From positions 1 through 46,470 of the forward strand of contig JANPKU010000216.1 of the NCBI GenBank assembly GCA_031426215.1: a stretch of DNA of 46,470 nt, given 5' to 3'. The notes under the pieces were generated by a model that was not told where the DNA came from, made no database searches, and saw only the letters and a program-made list of their open reading frames with translations. Shown piece by piece: positions 14,765 to 23,733 of this stretch; position 1 is the first letter of the stretch; each line of letters opens with the position of its first letter. The DNA is from Sva-07 sp031426215. Lineage in GTDB: Bacteria > Actinomycetota > Acidimicrobiia > Acidimicrobiales > Ilumatobacteraceae. Position numbers and translations under genes: made by a program.

Positions 14765-16297
14765 ATGCATCGAGGGAGGCTGCTCGCCCTGATCACGGCC
14801 GGAACCGTGGTACTCGGCGCATGTGCGGGCACTGTCGAGGTCACATCCGAACGTGCCGATCCCATCCGCGTGGCGACTGTCGACGATCCCACCATCACCG
14901 TGCCGGCACCGGATGATCCCGCTCTGGTCGAGCCCGAACCGACGCCGACATCGACGCCTGCGCCGACGCCGATCCTGCCGAGCGGTGACGTCGATCCCGA
15001 GGCGATCAACTTCGGTGCGAACAAGCCTCCACGCCCCTACGACGATTTCCTGCTCGCAGTGATGACCGATCTACAGGTGTGGTGGGCCGAGACCTACCCC
15101 ACGGTCTACGGCGAGGAGTTCACCCCGCTCGAAGGTGACGTGTACGCGGCCTACCCGGAGCGACCCGACGACATCCCGGGCTGTGGCTCCGAACGCACGA
15201 CGTACGAGGACGTGGCCGAGTACGTTGCCTTCTACTGCGGCGTCGGCGACTTCATGGTGTACGACGACGGCGACGACGGTCTGCTCGCCGAGTTGGAGCG
15301 TGACTACGGTGCCGCCACCATCGGCACCGTGCTGGCCCACGAGTTCGCCCACGCCATCCAGCTCCGAATCGGTGCGCTCGATCGGGCGTTGCCGACGATC
15401 ACGACCGAGCAGCAGGCCGACTGCTTCGCAGGCGCTTGGACCGGTCGCGCGGCACGGGGCGAGTCGACCATGGTGCAGTTCAGCGACGCCGACGTGCGCG
15501 CCGGCCTGATTGCGATGACCAAGGTGAGTGATCCGGTCGGTATCGACCAGTTCGTGCCTGGTGGCCACGGCTCGGCATTCGATCGGGTCGGCTCGTTCCA
15601 GGTGGGTTTCAACGAAGGTCCCCAGCGCTGCGCCGAACTCCTCGACGACCCACTTCCGCTCGTGCCCAACCAGTTCACGACCGGTGACGTCGACACCGGA
15701 GGCGACGCCGCCTTCGGCTACGGCGAGAACGACCTGATTGGCTTCCTCCCCGAGGACCTGAACCGCTACTGGGTCGACGAGCTCGACGTCTCCGGTCTCG
15801 ACCGTCTGCGAGTGGTCGTGGTGCCCTCGACCGATGACGTGCGCTGTGAGGATCTGCGTGGCGATCTTGCGCAGGGGACAGCCTGGTGCGCATCGACCAA
15901 CGAAGTGTTCTTCAATGAACCGGTCGCCCGAGACTTCTACGATTCTCTCGGCGATTTTTCTGTGGGGTATGCACTCGGTACGGCGTGGAGCGAGGCGGTG
16001 CAGGACGCCCTCGGTTCCGACCTCACCGGCGAGCCTCGGGCGTTGCTCAACGACTGCCTCACCGGCGGCTGGGTGAAGACCGTCACGCCGATCGATTTCG
16101 TGCTCCCGCAGCCCCGGCTCGCAACGCGTGACTCGGTGCGAATTTCCGCAGGTGATCTCGACGAGGCGATCCAGACGGTGCTCCTCGTCGGCGACTCCGG
16201 CGTCGACGACAACGTCGTCGGGAATGCGTTCGAGAAGATCGACGCCCTGCGCAAGGGCGTGATCGAGGGCACCGATGCCTGTCTCGCTCAGCTCTGA
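14765..16297 (+). CDS. Putative neutral zinc metallopeptidase lipoprotein
   Basis: A 510-residue lipoprotein with lipobox LGAC (Cys20), a Pro/Thr-rich linker (about 45-72) and a peptidase domain. The zinc motif is HEFAH at 192-196 and the downstream EQQADCFAGAW (about 215-225) matches the YpfJ-like neutral zinc metallopeptidase family, where the glutamate-containing helix supplies the third ligand. It should be anchored on the outer face of the membrane. It faces the alpha/beta hydrolase gene with a 31-base convergent gap. The C-terminal third has no recognisable domain. Confidence 0.83.
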   Translation: MHRGRLLALITAGTVVLGACAGTVEVTSERADPIRVATVDDPTITVPAPDDPALVEPEPTPTSTPAPTPILPSGDVDPEAINFGANKPPRPYDDFLLAVMTDLQVWWAETYPTVYGEEFTPLEGDVYAAYPERPDDIPGCGSERTTYEDVAEYVAFYCGVGDFMVYDDGDDGLLAELERDYGAATIGTVLAHEFAHAIQLRIGALDRALPTITTEQQADCFAGAWTGRAARGESTMVQFSDADVRAGLIAMTKVSDPVGIDQFVPGGHGSAFDRVGSFQVGFNEGPQRCAELLDDPLPLVPNQFTTGDVDTGGDAAFGYGENDLIGFLPEDLNRYWVDELDVSGLDRLRVVVVPSTDDVRCEDLRGDLAQGTAWCASTNEVFFNEPVARDFYDSLGDFSVGYALGTAWSEAVQDALGSDLTGEPRALLNDCLTGGWVKTVTPIDFVLPQPRLATRDSVRISAGDLDEAIQTVLLVGDSGVDDNVVGNAFEKIDALRKGVIEGTDACLAQL

Positions 16298-16328
16298 GCA
16301 GAGTTTGCCCGTCGACCGCCGCCTTCGA

Positions 16329-17303
16329 TCACAGGATCGCGGCGAGGATCGCGGCGAGCTCGACGGGCCGATCACCTTGCACGCTGTGTCCCGCTCCGTC
16401 GATGACGTGGACCGCGACATCGGGCTGGCGACGCCGTGCTTCGTTGACGTCGTCGTCATCGACGACCGGCGACAACGAACCGCGAACCAAGACGACAGGG
16501 CAGGTAATCGAGGCGAGGTCGTCCCACAGCGGCGACAGTTCGGTGCCTGCATCGGGCGGCGCCGCCGAGTCGCTCGGGTCGACCGGAAGATCCACTGACT
16601 CGACCACCTGGGACTGACGTGACCGGGCGTGACTCCCCCGGTCGTATCGCCACTGCCACGAACCGTCTGGTTGCTGGTGCGCGTTGTGGAGGATGCCGCG
16701 GCGCAGTGACGACTCGGAGCGGGTCGGGTTGTGCTCGATCGTACGAGCGAGCAGGTCGTCGAATCCGGCGAATTCCTGGGGTCCGTCGACGAAGTCCGTG
16801 ATTGCCTTGGTCTTGGCAGCGTTGACCCCGGGAGTGATGTCGACCATCACGAGCGAACGCACCAGCGCAGGATGGCGCGTGGCGAGTTCCATCGCCGTGA
16901 GCCCACCGAGCGACATCCCGACGACGACCCGGGCCCGAGGAGCGTGCGTGGCCACGACCGTTGCCACGTCGTCAGCCAAGTTCATCGGGTTGTACGCCCC
17001 GTCGGAACGCCACTCGGAATGCCCGTGGCCCGGCAGGTCGATGGCGAGCAGTGGGCATCCGAGTGCGAGCGCCACCGTGTCCCACGTGTGGGCATTCTGC
17101 GCGCCGCCGTGCACGAGCACGAACTCGGGTTCGCCACTCCCCCAGCGCAACGCGCTGACGATGCGGGTTCCGTCCGATCCATCGGCAACCTCGGTATCGA
17201 TCCGCACCACCGATGGCAGCTCGGCGACATCGAGGTCGAACTCGGCGATGTTCTCGTGAAAGAGCCCGAACTCGTCGTAGGCACTCACGGCGTCGTCACT
17301 CAC
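16329..17303 (-). CDS. Alpha/beta hydrolase
   Basis: A 324-residue alpha/beta-hydrolase fold enzyme. The oxyanion motif is LVHGGAQNAHTWD, the nucleophile elbow VGMSLGGLTA (Ser) and the catalytic histidine in DGAGHSVQGDRP. The pattern resembles lipolytic or haloperoxidase-like esterases, but the substrate is unknown. The GTG at 17303 is chosen. The longer open frame upstream to 18197 runs antiphase through the neighbouring L,D-transpeptidase and is not real coding sequence. The gene is last of a reverse-strand run (glycosyltransferase, L,D-transpeptidase, hydrolase). Confidence 0.85.
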   Translation of the reverse strand: MSDDAVSAYDEFGLFHENIAEFDLDVAELPSVVRIDTEVADGSDGTRIVSALRWGSGEPEFVLVHGGAQNAHTWDTVALALGCPLLAIDLPGHGHSEWRSDGAYNPMNLADDVATVVATHAPRARVVVGMSLGGLTAMELATRHPALVRSLVMVDITPGVNAAKTKAITDFVDGPQEFAGFDDLLARTIEHNPTRSESSLRRGILHNAHQQPDGSWQWRYDRGSHARSRQSQVVESVDLPVDPSDSAAPPDAGTELSPLWDDLASITCPVVLVRGSLSPVVDDDDVNEARRRQPDVAVHVIDGAGHSVQGDRPVELAAILAAIL

Positions 17304-17349
17304 GATCGCCACGTTGTCACGAACGCCCGATCGTGGACGAACGCGACGC

Positions 17350-18534
17350 TCAGGGGGTCGCTGCGGCTGCCGGCGAAGCGAGTGGGGCTGCCGGCGAAGC
17401 GAGTGGGGCGGCGGGCGCTGCGGTGGTCGTGCTGGCGGGTGGCGCTGCGGGGGTCGTGGTGGCCGGCGCCGCCGTGGTGGTGGTGCCCGGCTCCGTCGTG
17501 GTCGACGGTGGCGTAGTGGTGGTCGACGGTGGCACCGTCGTGGTGGTCGTCGTGCTCGTGGTGGTGGTGGAGTAGTCGGGATCGATGCGGTTGAAGTACG
17601 GCTTCTGGGCACCGTAGTACTCGGGATCCTGCACGCCGTCGAACACGAAGACCTGGTCGCCGGTGGCGGTGACGTCTTGGAACGTCGGCGAGAGCGGCAA
17701 TGGAATCCGGATGCAACCGTGCGAGGCCGGCGCGAGTGGCACGTCGAGCGCTCCGTGCACGGCGATGCCGTAGTTGAAGTAGACCGGATCCCACATACCG
17801 CCCAGCGAACTCTGTCGGATCCCTTCGACCCGGCGGGTGAAGTTGAAGACACCGCCGGGCGTGATCGACCTGCCGCATTCGCCGCGCACGAGCGGTTCGT
17901 CGCCCGGGTTGTTGTACTCGCCCGGGCTGATCGTGACCTCTTCGCACCACTCCTCGTTGTCGCCGCTCGACATGTGGCTGATGAACACCGGGGCGTCGTC
18001 GTGGAAGACAGCGAGCACCTGCTCGGGGAGGTAGATCTCGGTGTGATTCGGCGTGGAGTTCGGTCGACGCGGTTGGATCGCGAACGGCTCCTGCATGGCA
18101 TCCCACATCTCGGCGGTGACCTGACCGGTCGGTTCGTCGAAGGCGATGCCGAGCACCAGTTTCTCGTACGCCCACACCGAACGACGGGTTTCGTCACCGA
18201 AATAGCCGTCGACCGGCCCGGGCCAGAAGCCCAAGTCGGTCAGGCGCTGTTGCACACCGGACACGTCGTCGCCGGCCATGCCCTTCGCAAGGGTTCGCGT
18301 GAGCTGCGTCTTGGCGATCGGGCTCGATGTCTCGATCGTTTCGATCACCGGCGCTGTCGCCGGAGCGGAGAACGCCACCGTGTCGACACTCGCCAACGGT
18401 GCCGATCGCTCCTCTCCTCCACCACCGCCACCGAGCGCCACACCAGCGACCACGACAATGCCGAGCACACCCGCAGCAGCAGCTGCGGGCATCCACTTGC
18501 GGGCGTCGGGAGAGAGGAGCGGGCGGTCGTTCAC
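17350..18534 (-). CDS. L,D-transpeptidase with peptidoglycan-binding domain
   Basis: A 394-residue envelope protein. It has an N-terminal membrane anchor (about 16-36), a peptidoglycan-binding domain (LAKGMAGDDVSGVQQRLTDL, about 82-130), then a YkuD catalytic domain with His260 and the active-site motif SHGCIRI (Cys274). The last 65 residues are a Thr/Pro/Ala-rich tail, a likely extended or glycosylated segment. It should form 3-3 cross-links or attach proteins in the cell wall. The ORF lies between a glycosyltransferase and an alpha/beta hydrolase. Confidence 0.9.
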   Translation of the reverse strand: MNDRPLLSPDARKWMPAAAAAGVLGIVVVAGVALGGGGGGEERSAPLASVDTVAFSAPATAPVIETIETSSPIAKTQLTRTLAKGMAGDDVSGVQQRLTDLGFWPGPVDGYFGDETRRSVWAYEKLVLGIAFDEPTGQVTAEMWDAMQEPFAIQPRRPNSTPNHTEIYLPEQVLAVFHDDAPVFISHMSSGDNEEWCEEVTISPGEYNNPGDEPLVRGECGRSITPGGVFNFTRRVEGIRQSSLGGMWDPVYFNYGIAVHGALDVPLAPASHGCIRIPLPLSPTFQDVTATGDQVFVFDGVQDPEYYGAQKPYFNRIDPDYSTTTTSTTTTTTVPPSTTTTPPSTTTEPGTTTTAAPATTTPAAPPASTTTAAPAAPLASPAAPLASPAAAATP

Positions 18535-18650
18535 GGTGATTGATGGCGACCAGCGAGAACGACCGGGTCGGGTCGAAGGGCTTCACCGGTTGCTCGAGGT
18601 GCCATCGTACCAATGTGAATTCGCCCGGTGGCCGCGGGCACAGCGCCGGT

Positions 18651-19421
18651 TCAGCGCCGATTCACCACGGCTTCGATGTTCTCCAAATCGCCGCGCAGCT
18701 CCCACATCTCTCGCAGGATCGTGGTGATCACCGCGGGCGAACTGAGCGTCGAGACACCACGCGTACGGGGGAAATAGTCGACGCCGAACTGCAGCATCTC
18801 ATAGCCGAGGCGGGTCGCTCGGATCACCAGCTCGGCGTCGATGAACGAGCCTTCGCTGCGCAGCTCGACGTGGTCGAACACCCGCGCTCGGCACAGCTTG
18901 AACGCGAAGTTGATGTCGCGCGCCTTCACGTCGAACAACGTGCGGATCAAGAGGTTGTAGACGAAGGTGTAGACCGATCGGAGATAGCCCTCGCCGGTGC
19001 GGTCGAAGCGGTAGGCACTGACGATGTCGGCGTCGTACTCACGCAGGAGACGCACCGCCCGCGGCAACTCGGCCATGTCGAACGGGAGGTCAGCGTCGGT
19101 GTAGAGGATCACGTCGCCGGTGGCGGTGGCGAACCCGGTCTTGATCGCGCCGCCGAGCTTGCGGTTGCGAGCGTGGTGCACCACCTGTATTCGAGGGTCG
19201 GCGGCTGCAAGACGGTCGGCGATCGCCGCGGTGCGATCGGTCGAGGCATCATCGACCACGATCAGCTCGTAGTCACCGATGTCGCCGGTGCGAACCAGTT
19301 GCTCGCACGCCCGGCGTCCGGCAGTGAGCGCTCGCTCGATGTATTCCTCTTCGTTCCACATCGGATAGAAGATCGACAGCTTCTCGAAGGGGTCACCGAG
19401 CGTGGTGTCGACGAAGGACAT
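18651..19421 (-). CDS. GT2-family glycosyltransferase (polyprenol-phosphate type)
   Basis: A 256-residue GT-A fold glycosyltransferase similar to dolichol/polyprenol-phosphate sugar transferases. It has the nucleotide-binding start (LSIFYPMWNEEEYIERAL), IVVDDASTDRT, and the metal-binding ILYTDADLPFD. It has no C-terminal membrane domain, so it is of the short form. It probably transfers a sugar from a nucleotide donor to a lipid phosphate used for envelope glycans. The ATG at 19421 is preferred over an upstream in-frame start. Confidence 0.87.
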   Translation of the reverse strand: MSFVDTTLGDPFEKLSIFYPMWNEEEYIERALTAGRRACEQLVRTGDIGDYELIVVDDASTDRTAAIADRLAAADPRIQVVHHARNRKLGGAIKTGFATATGDVILYTDADLPFDMAELPRAVRLLREYDADIVSAYRFDRTGEGYLRSVYTFVYNLLIRTLFDVKARDINFAFKLCRARVFDHVELRSEGSFIDAELVIRATRLGYEMLQFGVDYFPRTRGVSTLSSPAVITTILREMWELRGDLENIEAVVNRR

Positions 19422-19545
19422 CGCAGCGAGGGTAGCTGGCGAGTTCGCAGGCAACTCTGCACGCCGACCCACTCACCCACCGCGCACGAAACCACCGCCC
19501 GCACTGCGTCGCATCGATGCGCCGCCGGTCGTAGGGTGCGAAACC

Positions 19546-20076
19546 GTGCCAGACGCGAGTACTCAACCGGGCGGTTCCCTGCCGCCACCGGGCCCACCCG
19601 GGCTCGCGGCACCGTCGACCGACCCGCCCACGCATCCTCCGGCGCCCGGGCCGACGGCACGGCATTTTCCACGTAGCGGTCAGCTCACCCCGACATGGCG
19701 TGCCATGGTGACAACCACGTGGGTCGGCGTGTTCGTCGCCTACCTCGCCGTCTGGAAAACCAGCGAGGAGCTCGGCATCGCGACGTGGTGGCTCGGCCCA
19801 CGGTCCAATCCGCAGCCGATCGTCATCCGACTCGTCCCGTTCATCGTGACCGCCGTGTTCGGGATCCTGGCGAGCTACAACGTTCGCCGGCTGCCACTGA
19901 TCGGACTGGTCGGCGCTGTGGCACTGGCGGCGATCGCCGTGCCGGATCTGTCGCGCTCGACCGGACTCGCAGCGATCGAGTTCGCGATCGCCGGTGCGGT
20001 GCTGGTGGTGTCGGCCGCGTCGTTCACGGGGACGTACCGCCAGACGCAAGACGTGCCCGTGAACGACGCCCGGTAG
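19546..20076 (+). CDS. Small membrane protein, unknown function
   Basis: A 176-residue protein with a Pro-rich hydrophilic N-terminus (about 1-55) followed by four hydrophobic segments (WVGVFVAYLAVW, VIRLVPFIVTAVFGILASY, LIGLVGAVALAAIAV, AIEFAIAGAVLVVSAASF). The GTG start at 19546 is inferred. It ends 11 bases before argG, so the two may be co-transcribed. I do not recognise the family. Confidence 0.65.
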   Translation: MPDASTQPGGSLPPPGPPGLAAPSTDPPTHPPAPGPTARHFPRSGQLTPTWRAMVTTTWVGVFVAYLAVWKTSEELGIATWWLGPRSNPQPIVIRLVPFIVTAVFGILASYNVRRLPLIGLVGAVALAAIAVPDLSRSTGLAAIEFAIAGAVLVVSAASFTGTYRQTQDVPVNDAR

Positions 20077-20087
20077 CGTCGTTGGCC

Positions 20088-21482
20088 ATGCCGGACCCCG
20101 CACCGAACAGCGCCTCCAACGCCAAAGTCCTGATGTCGTTGCCGGTCGGCGAACGCGTCGGCATCGCATTCTCCGGTGGCCTCGACACGTCGGCAGCGGT
20201 GGCGTGGATGCGCGACCGAGGAGCGATCCCGTACACCTACACCGCCGACCTCGGCCAGTACGACGAGCCCGAACTCGACACCGTTCCCGAGCGGGCAAAG
20301 GTGTACGGCGCCGAGGAGGCGCGACTCGTCGACTGCCGCGACGAGTTGGTTCGCGAAGGCCTGATCGCCCTGCAGTGCGGTGCGTTCCACATCACCACCG
20401 CCGGCAAGACCTACTTCAACACCACGCCGCTCGGACGTGCGGTCACCGGCACGCTGCTGGTGCGGGCGATGGCCGATGACGGTGTCGACATCTGGGGCGA
20501 CGGATCCACCTACAAGGGCAACGACATCGAGCGCTTTTACCGATACGGGCTGTTGGTCAACCCCAACCTGCGGATCTACAAGCCATGGCTCGACCCGACC
20601 TTCGTCGAGGAACTGGGTGGTCGCCAGGGGATGAGCGAGTTCCTCACCGAGCGGAACCTGCCGTACCGTGACTCCGTCGAGAAGGCGTACTCCACCGACG
20701 CCAACATCTGGGGTGCCACCCACGAAGCGAAGTCGCTCGAGGAACTGGCGACGAGCATGGAGATCGTGACGCCGATCATGGGTGTCGCACACTGGGACCC
20801 CGCCGTCGAGATCGCCACGGAAGACGTGTCAGTGCGGTTCGAGGAGGGCTGGCCAGTTGCCATCAACGGCCAAACCTTCGACTCGCAGGTCGATCTGGTG
20901 ATGGCGGCCAACGCCATCGGTGGTCGCCATGGGCTCGGGATGAGCGACCAGATCGAGAACCGGATCATCGAAGCCAAGAGCCGTGGCATCTATGAAGGTC
21001 CCGCCCTCGCGTTGTTGCACATCTGCTACGAGCGTCTCGTCACCGGTATCCACAACGAGAACACGATCGAGAACTACCGCACGATGGGCCGACGGGTCGG
21101 GCGTCTCCTGTACGAGGGCCGGTGGTTCGACCCGCAGAGTCTGATGCTGCGCGAACCCCTGATGCGTTGGGTCGGCTCGGCGGTCACCGGTGAGGTCACG
21201 TTGCGGCTGCGTCGCGGTGACGACTACTCGATCCTCGACACGGTCAGCGAGAACCTCACCTACGAACCCGATCGCCTCTCGATGGAACGGGTCGAGGATG
21301 CTGCCTTCGGGCCGCTCGACCGGATCGGACAGCTCACGATGCGCAACCTCGACATCGTCGACACCCGCAACAAACTCGACGTGTACCGAAAGGTCGGCTC
21401 ACTCACCTCCGGCGACATCACGCCGGCCCTCGACCGCTCGCCCTCACCACCACCCGAGCCGCAGCCAGCCGCCTCAGAGTGA
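20088..21482 (+). CDS. argG: Argininosuccinate synthase
   Basis: A 464-residue ATP-dependent ligase that joins citrulline and aspartate in arginine synthesis. The N-terminal PP-loop is IAFSGGLDTSAA, and the usual motifs follow: GDGSTYKGNDIERF, TEANLPY-like TERNLPYRDSVEKAYSTDANIWG, and WPVAINGQ. It is the longer E. coli-type version of ArgG, with a Pro/Ser-rich C-terminal extension (about 25 residues). The ATG is at 20088. No other arg genes are nearby. A palindromic repeat overlaps the stop codon. Confidence 0.95.
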   Translation: MPDPAPNSASNAKVLMSLPVGERVGIAFSGGLDTSAAVAWMRDRGAIPYTYTADLGQYDEPELDTVPERAKVYGAEEARLVDCRDELVREGLIALQCGAFHITTAGKTYFNTTPLGRAVTGTLLVRAMADDGVDIWGDGSTYKGNDIERFYRYGLLVNPNLRIYKPWLDPTFVEELGGRQGMSEFLTERNLPYRDSVEKAYSTDANIWGATHEAKSLEELATSMEIVTPIMGVAHWDPAVEIATEDVSVRFEEGWPVAINGQTFDSQVDLVMAANAIGGRHGLGMSDQIENRIIEAKSRGIYEGPALALLHICYERLVTGIHNENTIENYRTMGRRVGRLLYEGRWFDPQSLMLREPLMRWVGSAVTGEVTLRLRRGDDYSILDTVSENLTYEPDRLSMERVEDAAFGPLDRIGQLTMRNLDIVDTRNKLDVYRKVGSLTSGDITPALDRSPSPPPEPQPAASE

Positions 21483-21522
21483 TGAGCGAAAGGCCGGGAT
21501 TCGGGCGGTTCGCTCATCGCTC
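21481..21522. repeat. Intergenic palindromic repeat, copy 1
   Basis: Exact 10-bp arms GATGAGCGAA (21481-21490) and TTCGCTCATC (21509-21518) around a core GGATTCGGGCGG. It begins inside the argG stop codon. The same element recurs immediately downstream and, inverted, after the oxidoreductase gene near 27.2 kb. Confidence 0.75.
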
Positions 21523-21540
21523 AGGCCGGCGCACGGCCGG

Positions 21541-21583
21541 CGATGAGCGAGAAGCCGCTATTCGGGCGGTTGGCTCATCGCTC
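21541..21583. repeat. Intergenic palindromic repeat, copy 2
   Basis: Arms CGATGAGC (21541-21548) and GCTCATCG (21573-21580) around TATTCGGGCGGT, in the same orientation as copy 1. Both copies lie between the convergent argG and M20 peptidase genes and could terminate both. Confidence 0.72.
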
Positions 21584-21600
21584 GGACCGGGCCAGGCGGG

Positions 21601-22707
21601 TCAGGCGCAGATCTGTTGCACGATGCCGGCGACGAGGCGCGCTCGCTCGGGCATCGTCGCCACGATGACGTACTCATGGTCGGCGTGCGCCCCACCGCCG
21701 ACAGCACCGAGACCGTCGAGCGTCGGCACACCGAGCGCCGCCGTGAAGTTGCCGTCGCTGCCTCCACCCACCGAGTAGCCCTCGATCCCGGGAGCGACCG
21801 CAGCGGCAAAGGGCATCAGGGCGGCCGAGGCCGACTCGGGCATCGGCGGGCGGTTGATCGCACCGGACACCTCGATCGTTGCATGGAGGTCGAGAGGACG
21901 CAGCGCCGCCATCGCCGCCTCGACGCGCTCCTTCTCGTCGCCCGATTCGACACGGACATCGACCTTGATACGGCCATGGGCCGGGACCACGTTGTCGGCG
22001 GTGCCGACGTTGGCGACCGTCGGGGTCACGGTGGTACCGACTTCCGGGCGCCCGAGTTGGTTGATCGCCAGGATCTGGTGAGCCGCTTCGACGAGTGCGT
22101 TGACGCCCATCTCGGGTTCGAGTCCGGCGTGCGACGCCCGGCCGTGAATCACGACATCGAAGGTCCCGCAGCCCTTGCGGCCGGTCTTCAGCGCACCACC
22201 GTCGGCTGACGGTTCGAGCACCAGGACGGAGCCGCACGCGAGGGCGCGTTGCTCGATCAACTCGCGCGAGGCCGCAGAACCGACTTCCTCGTCGGCGCTG
22301 AACAACAGTTCCACACCAGACAGGTCGTCGAGGGTCGCCAGACCGTGGAGTGCCTGCACGATGCCGGCGAGCATGTCGAACACCCCCGGTCCGCTGACAT
22401 GTCCGTCTGCGACGGTGAACGGGCGAGCAGCCAACGCACCGAGGGGGAACACCGTGTCGTGGTGGCCGAGCAGAAGGACCTTCGGGTCGCCTCCCCCGGA
22501 CCAGTGGACGTGTGGGCCGGCCGCGCTCGCGATCAGCGTCGCCGGCCGGCCGAGTAGCCGCTCGATCATGGCAGCGAGGGCGGCAGCCGACAGCTGCAAC
22601 GCCTCGAGGTCGAGCGACGGTGACTCGATCTCGACAAGCGTGCGGAGATCCTCGAGCATCGCTTCGACTGAGATGGCGGGATCGGTCGTGACGGTCACAC
22701 GTCTCAC
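21601..22707 (-). CDS. M20-family metallopeptidase (carboxypeptidase G2-like)
   Basis: A 368-residue zinc peptidase of the M20 family. The metal ligands are visible as LLLGHHDTVFP, GPGVFDMLAG, SADEEVGS, LEPSADGG and the C-terminal HADHEYV. The dimerisation domain lies around GTFDVVIHGRASHAG. It is expected to hydrolyse an amide bond in a peptide, an N-acyl amino acid or a folate-like substrate. The GTG at 22707 has a good GGGAGG-type site spaced about five bases; GTG 22698 is an alternative three codons downstream. Confidence 0.88.
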   Translation of the reverse strand: MRRVTVTTDPAISVEAMLEDLRTLVEIESPSLDLEALQLSAAALAAMIERLLGRPATLIASAAGPHVHWSGGGDPKVLLLGHHDTVFPLGALAARPFTVADGHVSGPGVFDMLAGIVQALHGLATLDDLSGVELLFSADEEVGSAASRELIEQRALACGSVLVLEPSADGGALKTGRKGCGTFDVVIHGRASHAGLEPEMGVNALVEAAHQILAINQLGRPEVGTTVTPTVANVGTADNVVPAHGRIKVDVRVESGDEKERVEAAMAALRPLDLHATIEVSGAINRPPMPESASAALMPFAAAVAPGIEGYSVGGGSDGNFTAALGVPTLDGLGAVGGGAHADHEYVIVATMPERARLVAGIVQQICA

Positions 22708-22800
22708 GGTACCCCTCCCCCCACGCACCCGCCGAGATGTGAGCAATGCACGCACCTACCGCCCGCACCGCTCACCACGTTTCTTGCTTGACTGTGGGCG

Positions 22801-23637
22801 ATGCCCACGACCGCTGCGGCCGATCACCGACGGGAGCTCGCCGAGTTCCTGCGCGCCCGCCGGGAGGCGACGCGTCCGGAACAGGTCGGGCTGCCGTCGG
22901 TGCGGGGGCGACGGACGCCCGGGCTTCGACGCGAGGAGGTGGCGATGCTCGCCGGCGTGTCGCTCACCTGGTACACGTGGCTGGAACAGGGTCGCCGGAT
23001 CAACGCGTCCGACGACGTGTTGTTGGCGATCGGGCGCGCGCTGCGACTCGACGATGCCGGCCTGGAACACCTGCTGTCGCTCACCGAGCCGGGGACGGCC
23101 ATGGTCGACGCACCGACCGAGCCGCCGAGCGCACTGGTCCGCCTGCTCGAGTCGTTGATGCCGGCGCCCGCCTACGTGCTCGGACCTCATTGGGAGTTCG
23201 TTGGGTGGAACGCTGCCCAGGCACGCCTGTACCCGCGCATTGCCGAACTCGACCCACCGCGTCGGAACCTGCTGTGGGTGTTGTTCGCCGACCCGGCGAC
23301 GCGCGAATTGATCGTCGACTGGGACATCCACGCCCGCCAGGCGCTCGCCGAGTTCCGCTCGGCCACCTCCGCGGTGCGCCACGACCCCGCGATGACCGAG
23401 CTGGTCGCACTGCTCGCGAAGGAGAGCGACGTGTTCTCGCAGTGGTGGGCCGAACACGACGTGTCGGGGTTCGAGACCCGGCTTCGACGATTCCGTCATC
23501 CGACTGCGGGCGAGCTGACATTCGAGTACCAACAGCTCACTCCGGCCGAGTGGCCGTCACTGCGCGTCGTGGCGCAGCTCCCCGTTCCCGGCGACGACTC
23601 CGCCATTCGCCTCGGCGTCCGCCACCACCTCGTCTGA
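22801..23637 (+). CDS. XRE-family regulator with MmyB-type ligand domain
   Basis: A 278-residue transcriptional regulator. The N-terminal helix-turn-helix shows the diagnostic RRTPGLRREEVAMLAGVS, WYTWLEQGR pattern, and the C-terminal half is the MmyB/PAS-like ligand-binding domain (WEFVGWNAAQARLYP, NLLWVLFADP). MmyB-type regulators commonly control a neighbouring oxidoreductase and bind a fatty acid-like or small ligand, but no such partner is obvious here. The gene is divergent from the M20 peptidase with a 93-base gap. Confidence 0.88.
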   Translation: MPTTAAADHRRELAEFLRARREATRPEQVGLPSVRGRRTPGLRREEVAMLAGVSLTWYTWLEQGRRINASDDVLLAIGRALRLDDAGLEHLLSLTEPGTAMVDAPTEPPSALVRLLESLMPAPAYVLGPHWEFVGWNAAQARLYPRIAELDPPRRNLLWVLFADPATRELIVDWDIHARQALAEFRSATSAVRHDPAMTELVALLAKESDVFSQWWAEHDVSGFETRLRRFRHPTAGELTFEYQQLTPAEWPSLRVVAQLPVPGDDSAIRLGVRHHLV

Positions 23638-23640
23638 GCA

Positions 23641-23681
23641 AAATGAAACCGAGGGGTCAAGCTGACCCCTTTGTTTCATTT
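23641..23681. repeat. Nested palindrome, REP-like
   Basis: Outer arms AAATGAAAC (23641-23649) and GTTTCATTT (23673-23681), inner arms GGGGTCA (23653-23659) and TGACCCC (23663-23669). The element begins three bases after the regulator stop. The GGGGTC/GACCCC core recurs at about 42.26 and 46.42 kb. It may be a terminator or a REP-type repeat. Confidence 0.65.
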
Positions 23682-23733
23682 CGCTCGACTGGGCTACAAC
23701 AGTGGTTGGGGCGCCCGAATGAGGGGAGGAAAC

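Noticed and set aside
13369..15024. Long reverse ORF opposite the RarD and lipoprotein genes
   Set aside because: It overlaps three forward genes with signal peptide or membrane patterns. The composition is typical of an antisense frame in GC-rich DNA.
16287..16301. Short GCTCAG/CTGAGC palindrome at the zinc-peptidase stop
   Set aside because: Only six base pairs and overlapping the stop codon; not enough to call a terminator.
17304..18197. N-terminal extension of the alpha/beta hydrolase frame
   Set aside because: It is an Arg/Pro-rich out-of-phase reading of the L,D-transpeptidase; the hydrolase starts at 17303.
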